Below are positions 1-6,476 of a DNA stretch of 43,487 nucleotides, in pieces. This DNA comes from a bacterium (GTDB taxonomy: Bacteria > Patescibacteriota > CG2-30-54-11), in contig JAKQHK010000101.1 in the NCBI GenBank assembly GCA_029573015.1, positions 1-43,487 on the forward strand, given 5' to 3'. Position 1 is the stretch's first letter. Each line of letters begins with the position of its first letter. The translations under genes and the position numbers were made by a program. The notes under the pieces were generated by a model. The model did no database searches. It was not told where the DNA came from and saw only the letters and a program-made list of their open reading frames with translations.

Positions 1-72
1 TTTTTTTCACATCAAAGGCGGGGTCGAAAAAATGAAAGGGTTTGAACCCTTGGAAAGTGGCGTCGTAGCAAC

Positions 73-94
73 AAAAAAGACGCCTTCAGCGTCT
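73..94 (-). terminator. Intrinsic terminator of tRNA-His
   Basis: On the minus strand a 6-bp stem (AGACGC / GCGTCT) with loop TGAAG is followed directly by a run of T. It lies 13 nt past the encoded CCA of tRNA-His, where a Rho-independent terminator for that gene is expected. Confidence 0.8.
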
Positions 95-106
95 CTTTGT
101 ACCATC

Positions 107-184
107 TGGGGTGACTGATGGGACTCGAACCCACGGCCTCCAGGGCCACAACCTGGCGCTCTAACCAACTGAGCTACAGTCACC
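107..184 (-). tRNA. tRNA-His (anticodon GTG)
   Basis: The minus strand folds as a full cloverleaf. The acceptor stem GTGACTG pairs with CAGTCAC, the anticodon arm is CCAGG-TTGTGGC-CCTGG with anticodon GTG, and the T-arm has a TTCGAGT loop. The G at 184 can be the G-1 that marks tRNA-His and faces discriminator C73 at 110. CCA is encoded at 109-107. The gene decodes CAC/CAU. The flanks hold a structured repeat and a collapsed copy of its own acceptor stem (311-377). Confidence 0.95.
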
Positions 185-310
185 ATATTGATTGAATCGA
201 ATAATAAATGTACAGGATGAACCTTGGCCAAAGGCCAACCGTCCTCTGGACGCAACTGCCCACCTCCGCTTATTCCTCTTTCGCTAACGCTTCAGAGGAC
301 TTCGGCTTCG

Positions 311-357
311 GTGGATAATTTCGTCATCCACTCTCCGCCTACGGCGGATCGCGGTGA
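311..357 (-). repeat. Structured repeat, family A, copy near tRNA-His
   Basis: On the minus strand this begins TCACCGCG, then a hairpin TCCGCC-GTA-GGCGGA (348-334), then a hairpin GTGGAT-GACGAAATT-ATCCAC (331-311). The same order and nearly the same loops occur in the three tandem copies at 27955-28180. There the second stem is GCGGAT/ATCCGC in copy 3, so the pair C-G has become T-A. A compensatory change of that kind points to selection on the fold, or to inheritance from a structured ancestor. Confidence 0.7.
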
Positions 358-377
358 CTCTCTAAAGCTACAGTCAC
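354..377 (-). pseudogene. Collapsed tRNA-His fragment (acceptor minihelix)
   Basis: The minus strand reads GTGACTGTAGCT, identical to the first 12 nt of tRNA-His, then TTAGAG, then AGTCAC, which matches the 3' acceptor strand. The result is an acceptor-stem hairpin without D, anticodon or T arms. It lies about 170 nt upstream of the real tRNA-His and runs directly into the family A repeat. It is a relic of a tRNA copy rather than a working tRNA. Confidence 0.65.
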
Positions 378-513
378 TACAAAACAGCTGAATAAAAATA
401 GCATAACTGACCAAAAAAGCAAACTCCTCTGTACTTCCCCGTTTTCGCAGAGCCGTCTCAAGGATAAATCTACGGGGTGGAACACGTCTCTCTTAATTTA
501 AGTGATTGTCACA

Positions 514-760
514 CTATATTTTCAATAATCTTTTGTGCATAAATGCTCGACCTGAACAAGTTTTTAAATATCGTTCAAAAGATAAGGCAAGCTCCTTGTC
601 ATCAAACGCAAAATAAGTTCTCAGTCTCCAAGGACGATATTTGCTAGTATAAACAGAATCGCCTTTATTATGTGCAGATACTCTCTGTAAAACATCCGTT
701 GTATAGCCAGTATAAACTTGCTCTGGATTCGCTATACTTTGAATGATATACCCAATACAT
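514..760 (-). pseudogene. GIY-YIG endonuclease, frameshifted
   Basis: Read on the minus strand, an ATG at 760 starts MYWVY. After a shift of frame by an apparent 2-nt loss in an AT repeat (near 745), the reading continues IIQSIANPEQVYTGYTTD, then LQRVSAHNKG, SKYRPWRLRTY, and FERYLKTCSGRAF up to TAG at 516-514. These are the hallmarks of small single-domain GIY-YIG proteins: the VY..VYTGYT pair of beta strands, the catalytic Arg in LQR, and the metal-binding Glu in FERYLK. No in-frame ATG opens the main frame, so it is probably dead, unless slippage or a non-ATG start rescues it. It lies between the tRNA-His and tRNA-Arg(TCT) relics. An intact relative lies at 30973. Confidence 0.75.
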
Positions 761-800
761 TTTCGAATCGGTTAATATAATGGCTTGAAGTTAATTTAAT

Positions 801-834
801 CTGCCCGCCTTCGTTATTCAACTTCGTCGGGCAG
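801..834 (-). repeat. GCGAAG-type hairpin repeat
   Basis: CTGCCCG at 801-807 pairs with CGGGCAG at 828-834. On the minus strand the loop contains CGAAG words before GGCGGG, like the hairpins inserted in the tRNA-Lys tails (31413-31450) and in family A copy 3 (28153-28177). This supports a dispersed hairpin family. No gene is visible in the rest of 761-958, which is rich in CCCCTTCGGGG-type stems. Confidence 0.5.
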
Positions 835-958
835 CCTTCGCTTCCTTTTTTTTGCAGTGGCGTGCCAGCCGTAGCTCGACAGAGCCCCATCGAATGACGG
901 GGCGAAAAAGAGCGAAGGCTGGTGCCCCCTTCGGGGATTACACCCCCTTCGGGGACTT

Positions 959-1028
959 CGCCCCCAGCAGGACTTCCTTCCCCTTCGTCGCGTTGCTCCT
1001 CAGTGTCAGGATAAACTTCTCGTCCTGC
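959..1028 (-). repeat. tRNA-Arg(TCT) tail copy 2 with expanded T-arm
   Basis: On the minus strand this runs from GCAGGACGAGAAG, through a long insert, to GGAAGTCCTGCTGGG. That is the T-stem and part of the 3' acceptor strand of tRNA-Arg(TCT), with the 7-nt T-loop replaced by about 45 nt. The 3' end has decayed (GGGGGCG in place of GGGCGCACCA). It shares the CGAGAAG...GAAG framing with copy 1 (1131-1208). Confidence 0.6.
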
Positions 1029-1093
1029 TTGATACTACTACCCCGTTTTCTGATGGACCGCTCCGAGGAAAACGGTCCCCTTTCTTTTGGCGT

Positions 1094-1120
1094 CACCTTT
1101 TCTTTCTTAAAGAAAAGGTG
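1094..1120. repeat. Perfect inverted repeat, 12-bp arms
   Basis: CACCTTTTCTTT at 1094-1105 and its exact complement AAAGAAAAGGTG at 1109-1120 are separated by CTT. It lies 10 nt from tRNA-Arg tail copy 1. There is no T-tract on either side, so it is not a typical terminator. It is more likely part of the repeat field. Confidence 0.7.
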
Positions 1121-1130
1121 AAGGTATCAC

Positions 1131-1208
1131 TGGTGCGCCCAGCAGGACTTCCTACACTCCCCTCCGCCTTACGGCTCCGGCTCGCTTCAGGACAGGCTTC
1201 TCGTCCTT
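1131..1208 (-). repeat. tRNA-Arg(TCT) tail copy 1 with expanded T-arm
   Basis: The first 19 nt on the plus strand (TGGTGCGCCCAGCAGGACT) are identical to 1253-1271 of the true gene. They cover the encoded CCA, the discriminator, the whole 3' acceptor strand and the T-stem 3' strand. Past that, the T-loop is replaced by about 55 nt that return to AGGACGAGAAG (minus strand), a T-stem-like partner. The copy lacks the 5' half of the tRNA. It lies directly downstream of the real gene. Confidence 0.7.
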
Positions 1209-1252
1209 TATCTCAACTCACGACTCACAACTAACGACTCACGACTATCTTG

Positions 1253-1330
1253 TGGTGCGCCCAGCAGGACTCGAACCTGCAACCTACTGCTTAGAAGGCA
1301 GTTGCTCTATCCAATTAAGCTATGAGCGCA
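1253..1330 (-). tRNA. tRNA-Arg (anticodon TCT)
   Basis: The minus strand gives acceptor TGCGCTC / GGGCGCA, the anticodon arm ACTGC-CTTCTAA-GCAGT with anticodon TCT, the T-arm GCAGG-TTCGAGT-CCTGC and an encoded CCA at 1255-1253. It reads AGA/AGG codons. Two degenerate copies of its 3' end follow downstream (1131-1208 and 959-1028), with a low-complexity spacer of 'actcacgact' words between the gene and the first copy. Confidence 0.95.
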
Positions 1331-1475
1331 GAAAGGCACGTATATATGGTAATGTGCTGCAACCTCTTACTCTTAAACTATACCATCAGCCGCCGAAAAA
1401 CCGCAACCGCTTTGGATTTACAGGCTACTCCGAGTTTGTTATGCTTTCACTATACAACTTAATAGTGGCGCAGCC

Positions 1476-2486
1476 ATGAGCCAGAATAAAAAGCAGCAGC
1501 ATGTCGATATCTGCCTGAAGCATCCGGTAGAGACCGGAACGAATGGTTTTGAAGCATACTGGTTTGAACATACCGCCCTACCGGAAATCGACCTGGCGGA
1601 AATAGCCACCAGTACGGAATTCCTTGGCAAAGCCATCAGCGCTCCGCTCATCATCAGCGCCATCACGGGCGGATCTGACAAGCTCGGAGCTATAAACCGC
1701 CATCTGGCACTGGCGGCACAACAACTCAATTTACCTCTCTGCGTCGGCTCGCTGAAAACCGCGCTCGAGCATCCGGAAACAGCCTCATCCTTTCAGGTAC
1801 GCCAGTATGCCCCCTCCATTCCCCTGCTCGCCAATCTCGGACTGGTGCAGCTCAATTACGGCTACGGACTGGACGAATGCCGAAGAGCAGTTGAGCTCAT
1901 CGAAGCGGATGCACTCGTGTTTCATCTCAACCCCCTCCAGGAAGCGATCAGCGCCGAGGGAGACACGAATTTCAAGCATCTGCTCTCCAAGCTGGAAAAA
2001 ATCATCCCGCAGCTTGGTGTACCGGTAATCATCAAGGAAGTCGGTTTCGGCATCTCCCGCCCGGTTGCCCAGAAACTTGCCAACATCGGGGTAAAATACA
2101 TCGACGTCAATGGCCGTGGCGGCACCAACTGGGCGCTCGTCGAAGGCATCCGAACGAACAATCCGATTAGCACAGCTTTTGCCACATGGGGCATTCCCAC
2201 GGCTACCTGCCTGCGTGACTGCCGGGATATTCACGGATTAACACTTATTGCCGGCGGTGGCATTCGTACCGGAGTCGATATCGCCAAATCCCTTGCGCTT
2301 GGCGCAGACTATGCCTCTCTGGCATTGCCTGTCCTCGCTGCTGCCGCTACCTCAGAGGCTGCGGTTGTCGAAGTTTTAACGGCACGCATCACCGAACTGC
2401 GCTATGCCATGTTCTCTACGGGCGAAAAAAACATCCACGCCCTGCAGCAGTCAAAAAAAATTCATCACCCGTCTGACCGGTTATGA
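1476..2486 (+). CDS. fni: Type 2 isopentenyl-diphosphate delta-isomerase
   Basis: 336 aa, the usual length of the FMN-dependent IDI-2 family. This cytosolic enzyme interconverts isopentenyl and dimethylallyl diphosphate, the precursors of undecaprenyl and other prenyl chains, with reduced FMN and a divalent metal. Seen in the sequence: SAPLIISAITGG (55-66, FMN site), HLNPLQE (150-156, the conserved His-x-Asn...Gln-Glu of the active site), VNGRGGTNW (211-219) and GGGIRTG (260-266, phosphate binding of a TIM barrel). The start ATG at 1476 has no clear Shine-Dalgarno. The stop overlaps the next start by 4 nt (ATGA), so the two genes are probably translationally coupled. uppP at the right end of the window uses the same lipid carrier pathway. 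No mevalonate or MEP gene is nearby. Confidence 0.92.
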   Translation: MSQNKKQQHVDICLKHPVETGTNGFEAYWFEHTALPEIDLAEIATSTEFLGKAISAPLIISAITGGSDKLGAINRHLALAAQQLNLPLCVGSLKTALEHPETASSFQVRQYAPSIPLLANLGLVQLNYGYGLDECRRAVELIEADALVFHLNPLQEAISAEGDTNFKHLLSKLEKIIPQLGVPVIIKEVGFGISRPVAQKLANIGVKYIDVNGRGGTNWALVEGIRTNNPISTAFATWGIPTATCLRDCRDIHGLTLIAGGGIRTGVDIAKSLALGADYASLALPVLAAAATSEAAVVEVLTARITELRYAMFSTGEKNIHALQQSKKIHHPSDRL

Positions 2487-3766
2487 CCGACATCCTGCCG
2501 CTTATCAAAATTTTTGTCATCCTCGCCGTTATCGGCTGGTTCATCAGATTGAAACTGAATATCGGTGTCAATCTCTTTCTTGCCAGCATCCCGCTGGCAT
2601 TCCTCTTCAATTTCGATGCTCGGGACTGGCTGCAGTCGGCTGCCGAAGCGCTCAGCTATATGCCCACCCTGACACTCGCTGCGGTCATCATCAGCATCTC
2701 TGTGTTCTGCCGCATCTGGAAAGCAACCGGCCGCATGGATGAACTAGTGCGTTCCTTCGCTGAACTCGTGAGCTCACGTCGCCTCAGCCTCATGTTCTTC
2801 CCGAGCATCGTCGGACTGCTTCCCATGCCGGGCGGAGCATTTTTCTCCGCGCCGCTCGTGCAGGCAGCTGCCCGGAAAACCAGTCTGACTGTCGATGACC
2901 AGGCAACGATCAACTACTGGTTCCGCCATGTCTGGGAATTCGTCTGGCCGCTCTATCCGGCCATGCTCTGGTTCAGCGAAACGTACAAAGTCCCTCTGGT
3001 CAGGATCATACCCTACAGCGGGGTGATCACCCTGAGCGCCATTATCGGAGGCAATGTCGTCCTGTTCCGCAGGCTGGGCTCCCTCGCTGATTTCAGTATC
3101 CATCTGAAAAAGCTGCCGGCTTTCCTGAAAACACTCTCGCCCCTGCTCATCCTCGCATTTATCGCCATAACCAGCGCAACAACGCTGCCGTTACTCCATA
3201 CCCTGCTGCCGGAATCCATCTATTCCTCACAAAACATCCCGCTTATGATCGGAGTTGTCTGCGCTACCCTGTTTCTCGTCATCCGCAACCATCTCTCTCT
3301 GAAAACCGTCAACCAGCACATCCGATCTGCTGACGTTCCCGGCCTCGCGGCTATTGTGCTCGGGGTGATGATTTTTAAAGAAATGTTAACCGACAGCGGC
3401 GCTGCCACGGATATTGGGGCAGCTTTTCAGGCAGTACACATCCCCGCCCCCCTCTTTGTCGTCGTTTTTCCCCTGTTCCTCGGTGCCCTGCTCAGTTACA
3501 CCATGAGTTCCCTGAGCATTGCCCTGCCGATTGTTATTGCGAGCGTCGGCATCAACCCGGCTGATATGCAGGCAATTCTTCCTTATTTTATCCTCGTATT
3601 TGCCTCCACCTTTTTCGGCGTCATGCTCACGCCCCTGCATGCCTGTTTTGCCCTCACCCGGGAATACTTCCAGGCAAGCTGGGGCGGTATGCTCAAGCGG
3701 GTTGCGCCGGCCTATCTATTTCCCATGACCGCTGCGATCATTATGTTCGTGCTCATGAAGCAATAA
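2483..3766 (+). CDS. DUF401 family integral membrane protein
   Basis: 427 aa and hydrophobic throughout, with about ten predicted membrane segments. It resembles the DUF401/TIGR00529 family, known mainly from archaea, Thermotogae and other anaerobes and distantly similar to ion-transporter-type permeases. The diagnostic stretch is LLPMPGGAFFSAPLV (112-126) followed by NYWFRHVWEFVWPLYP (144-159). The substrate of the family is unknown. It overlaps fni by ATGA, which suggests co-expression, but I see no biochemical link to isoprenoids. The gene ends just before a bidirectional terminator. Confidence 0.8.
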   Translation: MTDILPLIKIFVILAVIGWFIRLKLNIGVNLFLASIPLAFLFNFDARDWLQSAAEALSYMPTLTLAAVIISISVFCRIWKATGRMDELVRSFAELVSSRRLSLMFFPSIVGLLPMPGGAFFSAPLVQAAARKTSLTVDDQATINYWFRHVWEFVWPLYPAMLWFSETYKVPLVRIIPYSGVITLSAIIGGNVVLFRRLGSLADFSIHLKKLPAFLKTLSPLLILAFIAITSATTLPLLHTLLPESIYSSQNIPLMIGVVCATLFLVIRNHLSLKTVNQHIRSADVPGLAAIVLGVMIFKEMLTDSGAATDIGAAFQAVHIPAPLFVVVFPLFLGALLSYTMSSLSIALPIVIASVGINPADMQAILPYFILVFASTFFGVMLTPLHACFALTREYFQASWGGMLKRVAPAYLFPMTAAIIMFVLMKQ

Positions 3767-3770
3767 AAAA

Positions 3771-3794
3771 ACCAGGAGATGACTCCTGGTCTTT
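3771..3794. terminator. Bidirectional terminator between convergent genes
   Basis: ACCAGGAG and CTCCTGGT (8 bp) enclose ATGA. A T-run follows on both strands: CTTTT on plus and TTTTTT on minus. It serves the fni-DUF401 pair and the convergent DUF4342 gene. Confidence 0.85.
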
Positions 3795-3825
3795 TGCTCA
3801 CTAAGCAGATCAAGATTAAAAGAAG

Positions 3826-4107
3826 CTAGGCATCCTTTTCCACGGCAATCGAGCAGCCGGTTGCCAATCCCACGATCAACCCGAGCACGGCAAGATAGGG
3901 AGCCAGGATGGAAGCGATGACTGCAATCGTGAGTGGCAGCTGAATCACCTGTTTGCCATCATGTGAAATCACCACCCGGCGCTTATTGCCTTCCTGGACT
4001 GCTTCCTTGCCTTTGGCGAGGACTTTCTCTCCGGCACAACAGAGACGTTCTTTTGCCTCAGGCTTGGCAGTCTTGGCAGCGGGTTTTTTCTTGCTTTCTT
4101 CGACCAT
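3826..4107 (-). CDS. DUF4342 domain protein
   Basis: 93 aa. A Lys/Ala-rich N-terminal tail (1-22, KKPAAKTAKPEAK) leads to a core with EKVLAKGKEAVQEGNKRRV, then a short beta pair (ISHDGKQVIQLPLT) and a hydrophobic helix pair LAPYLAVLGLIVGLATGC, ending IAVEKDA. This order matches DUF4342, a small bacterial family of unknown function with a membrane-like C-terminus. The minus-strand AAGGA lies 7 nt before the ATG at 4107, which supports the start. It is transcribed alone and converges on the DUF401 gene. Confidence 0.75.
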   Translation of the reverse strand: MVEESKKKPAAKTAKPEAKERLCCAGEKVLAKGKEAVQEGNKRRVVISHDGKQVIQLPLTIAVIASILAPYLAVLGLIVGLATGCSIAVEKDA

Positions 4108-4210
4108 GGATGATTCCTTGGACTAATGATTAGAGAGGGTGGTCCGCTATATCAGACCGCGTCCAGTGTACCACGGATGCGACGCTGAGGGTAGTCTTTT
4201 TCAGGCCATT

Positions 4211-4238
4211 TTGAGAATAAAACGAAAAAGCGTACACT
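4211..4238 (+). promoter_or_regulatory. Putative sigma70-type promoter of pncC
   Basis: TTGAGA (4211-4216), 16 nt, TACACT (4233-4238). The predicted start of transcription, near 4245, lies about 26 nt before the ATG at 4271. Each hexamer differs from consensus by one or two bases. Confidence 0.5.
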
Positions 4239-4270
4239 GACACCGATAACTCGTACCAACAGGTAACCAC

Positions 4271-4762
4271 ATGGCAGACACATCAGTAACCAGCAAACAC
4301 GCTGTGCAACTCCTCGAGCTTTGTGCATCGCAGAACCTCACCCTCGCTGCTGCCGAATCCTGCACCGGCGGGGGCCTGGCCGCCTGTATTACCGGTGTAC
4401 CCGGCAGCTCCCACGTCTTCCGGGGCAGCATCGTCGCCTACAGCAATGAGATTAAAACAAGCGTCCTGCGCGTATCCCCTGAAACGCTCGCAGCGCATGG
4501 CGCGGTCAGCGAAGCGACCGCGCGGGAGATGAGCGAACGCATCTGCAGTCTCATGCACAGCGACATCGGCATCGGCATTACCGGCATCGCCGGCCCGGAC
4601 GGCGGCATGCCGGAAAAGCCGGTTGGGCTGGTGTATATCGCCATAACTGTCCAAGGGTCAACCGATGTAACGCAGCTGCACCTGATCGGCGACCGGCAGT
4701 CTATCCGCGAACAGGCTGTCAATGCCTCGCTTGATCAGTGTCTGAGAAAAATCAAGGGGTAG
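4271..4762 (+). CDS. pncC: CinA C-terminal domain protein, nicotinamide-nucleotide amidohydrolase
   Basis: 163 aa, the size of the free-standing CinA C-terminal domain (PncC/YgaD). In E. coli this enzyme deamidates nicotinamide mononucleotide to nicotinate mononucleotide in pyridine nucleotide salvage. Seen in the sequence: AAESCTGGGLA (27-37, with catalytic Ser30), FRGSIVAYSNEIK (50-62), the HGAVSEATA segment (76-84), GITGIAGPDGG (102-112) and KPVGLVYIA (116-124). No N-terminal MoCF-like CinA domain is present. It stands alone behind its own promoter. The 200 nt downstream hold only low-complexity sequence. Confidence 0.88.
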   Translation: MADTSVTSKHAVQLLELCASQNLTLAAAESCTGGGLAACITGVPGSSHVFRGSIVAYSNEIKTSVLRVSPETLAAHGAVSEATAREMSERICSLMHSDIGIGITGIAGPDGGMPEKPVGLVYIAITVQGSTDVTQLHLIGDRQSIREQAVNASLDQCLRKIKG

Positions 4763-4963
4763 AGGTCAGAATTTAGAGGTTAGGGACTAGGAATAACCAT
4801 TCATAACAAGTTCTAACCAGCAATAACAGTTGGTTTGGGTCACGAGTCCAAAGTCTCTAGTCAGGGAACAGGTGTGAGGTGTACCGATACTATAGCGCCT
4901 GTCGCCTTTCCCCTGTACTCTCTCCCCTGCTCCCTTTGTGTTCTTCGTGGTAAAAAAAAGCTA

Positions 4964-5629
4964 CTAGTCCCGATGCCGCATCTGTGTTTCCAGCCAGACG
5001 ATCATCTCCTCCAGGCCAGTACCTTTGGTTGCCGAAACTTCGAACGTGATGGCATCGGTATTGCACATGAGAATATTGTCATAAATCTGCTTCAAGTCAG
5101 TCCCGAGTATTTCAGCAAGGTCAACCTTGTTGATGGCAACCGCCTGGGTCCGGGCAAACATGACCGGATATTTCAGGGGTTTATCCTCGCCCTCGGTGAT
5201 GCTCAGGACCACGAGTCGGGCATGCTCGCCAATGTCAAACTCAGCCGGGCAGACGAGATTGCCGACATTCTCGATGATGAGGACGTCCAGATTATCAAGG
5301 TCGAACTGTTTGAGGGCATTTTTGACCATGAGCGCATTCATATGACAGCTGCTTCCGTATTTCTGAGTGATGATCTGCACAGCCTGGATACCGAGCGCCG
5401 CGATCCGATCCCGGTCGCGGGTGGTGGCCATATCACCCTCGATCACCCCCATACGGTATTTGCCGGTTAGTCTGGTAATCAGCGCTTCCAGCAGGGTCGT
5501 TTTGCCGGCTCCCGGGCTGCCCATGACATTGAGGCAATAAACGTTCTTTTCCTGAAAAACCCGGCGGATTTCTGCAGCCAGCCGGTCATTGTCCTCGAGA
5601 ATTGCTTTATCAACCACGATTTCAGTCAT
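4964..5629 (-). CDS. hypB: Hydrogenase nickel incorporation GTPase HypB
   Basis: 221 aa, SIMIBI-class GTPase. HypB works with HypA to load nickel into the large subunit of NiFe hydrogenases. Seen in the sequence: Walker A GSPGAGKT (37-44), EGDMAT (64-69), GSSCHMNA (92-99) with the Cys95-His96 metal site of the G domain, ENVGNLVCPAEFD (120-132), SITEGEDKPLKYP (143-155) and NKVD (167-170) for guanine. The N-terminus lacks both the CxxCGC motif and the His-rich stretch of some homologues, so it probably does not store nickel. A strong AGGAGGA lies just before the ATG at 5629. It is separated from the other hydrogenase genes by about 10 kb; its partner hypA is at 15561. Confidence 0.95.
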   Translation of the reverse strand: MTEIVVDKAILEDNDRLAAEIRRVFQEKNVYCLNVMGSPGAGKTTLLEALITRLTGKYRMGVIEGDMATTRDRDRIAALGIQAVQIITQKYGSSCHMNALMVKNALKQFDLDNLDVLIIENVGNLVCPAEFDIGEHARLVVLSITEGEDKPLKYPVMFARTQAVAINKVDLAEILGTDLKQIYDNILMCNTDAITFEVSATKGTGLEEMIVWLETQMRHRD

Positions 5630-5656
5630 GCTGTCTTCCTCCTGAATACAACAAAC

Positions 5657-5682
5657 GTGCCTGTCGTCATGCTGACAGGCAC
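5657..5682 (-). terminator. Terminator or attenuator upstream of hypB
   Basis: A 9-bp perfect stem GTGCCTGTC / GACAGGCAC with an 8-nt loop, followed on the minus strand by GTTTGTTG. It lies between the stop of the gene at 5708 and hypB, so it may end that transcript or only weaken read-through into hypB. The T-run is imperfect. Confidence 0.55.
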
Positions 5683-5707
5683 GCCTATTTTGCCATGAAC
5701 CGCAGGA

Positions 5708-6385
5708 TTACTGCAAGGGAGCGCTGAGCGGCGTATCTGCCGGCGCGGCAGGATCAGTCGGGGTTTCCGTGCTGCCCTGCTCCAGTTCCTCAAGATTCTT
5801 TATCGCGGTAAGTATTTCAGCATCCGGACGGATATCCTCGATAAACAGGATCGTATCCTTGCGGATACGCAGATTCTGGGTCGGCTGGTGCAGCTCGGTC
5901 TGACCAAGCTTGGTCAGATTCAGTTTCTGCTGGACATCACCCTTGTCATCCTCCTCTTCCTTGACTTTCAGATAGTACACATCCGCGCACCAGACATACT
6001 CGTCATTGAGCTCGGCAAGCTTGCAGAAATAAACTTGGTTGTTGTTCAGGAATACTGCCTGATACTGACCGTTGTACGGGGAAAGCTGTTCTTTTTCCTC
6101 CAGCTCGTAGAGGATGTTATCCGTGTTGTTATTAACTGCTTTAATGACCGATACCGAGGCGATCAGCACGCTGAAGGAGATGACAAACAAACCGACGATC
6201 GTCACAATCCGCAGGAGATAGTCTTTTTCCATATCCTCCTCGCAGCAACAGCAACTCTCCTCCTCGGCCGGCAGAAAGCTTGCCTGCTCTGGCGCTTTCA
6301 CCGCCACATGCGGTTTTTCTGTATGTTCGTGGCTAACTTCCGCTGTTGGTGCGTCCGGTTTTTTTTCTTTACTTGCTTTGGGCAT
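5708..6385 (-). CDS. Single-pass membrane protein with Cys cluster, unknown function
   Basis: 225 aa from the ATG at 6385. An ATG two codons earlier (6391) sits only 2 nt from the AGGAGG, while 6385 has 8 nt spacing, so 6385 is preferred. Numbering from there: a charged, Pro/Glu-rich N-terminal region of about 55 residues containing four consecutive Cys (45-48, SCCCCEED), a membrane helix at about 58-81 (RIVTIVGLFVISFSVLIASV), then an extracytoplasmic domain. The domain contains YQAVFLNNNQVYFCKL, VWCADVYYLKV and LNLTKLGQTELHQP, ending in an acidic Pro/Thr-rich tail. The NNQVYF.K...DVYYL...LTKLG pattern resembles conserved uncharacterised CPR membrane proteins. I know no function. The Cys cluster next to the membrane could bind a metal or be a redox site. 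Confidence 0.8.
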   Translation of the reverse strand: MPKASKEKKPDAPTAEVSHEHTEKPHVAVKAPEQASFLPAEEESCCCCEEDMEKDYLLRIVTIVGLFVISFSVLIASVSVIKAVNNNTDNILYELEEKEQLSPYNGQYQAVFLNNNQVYFCKLAELNDEYVWCADVYYLKVKEEEDDKGDVQQKLNLTKLGQTELHQPTQNLRIRKDTILFIEDIRPDAEILTAIKNLEELEQGSTETPTDPAAPADTPLSAPLQ

Positions 6386-6411
6386 AATCATGTCCTCCTG
6401 CTAGATGCATG

Positions 6412-6438
6412 AAGCGGCCCGCCGCTGGCGGGCCGCTT
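6412..6438 (-). terminator. Strong hairpin after the giant surface protein gene
   Basis: AAGCGGCCCGCC / GGCGGGCCGCTT is a perfect 12-bp stem with loop GCT (AGC on the minus strand). It lies about 40 nt past the stop of the gene at 6477. The stem is very GC-rich but lacks a good T-tract, so it may act as a transcript-stabilising hairpin or a weak terminator. Confidence 0.6.
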
Positions 6439-6476
6439 GTCAGTATAGCTATTCGCGTGCGATCTCGCAACTGCTG

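Noticed and set aside
7-255. Minus-strand 82-aa reading frame
   Set aside because: Its middle is the translation of tRNA-His (VTVAQLVRAPGCGPGGRGFESH). It has no ribosome site and its end crosses the tRNA terminator.
852-1121. 89-aa plus-strand reading frame
   Set aside because: It lies wholly in hairpin repeats and a tRNA tail copy. Its composition (many Arg, Ser, Pro) is that of translated GC-rich repeats.
4835-5470. 211-aa plus-strand frame opposite hypB
   Set aside because: It is the antisense shadow of hypB, which has full family motifs and a strong Shine-Dalgarno.
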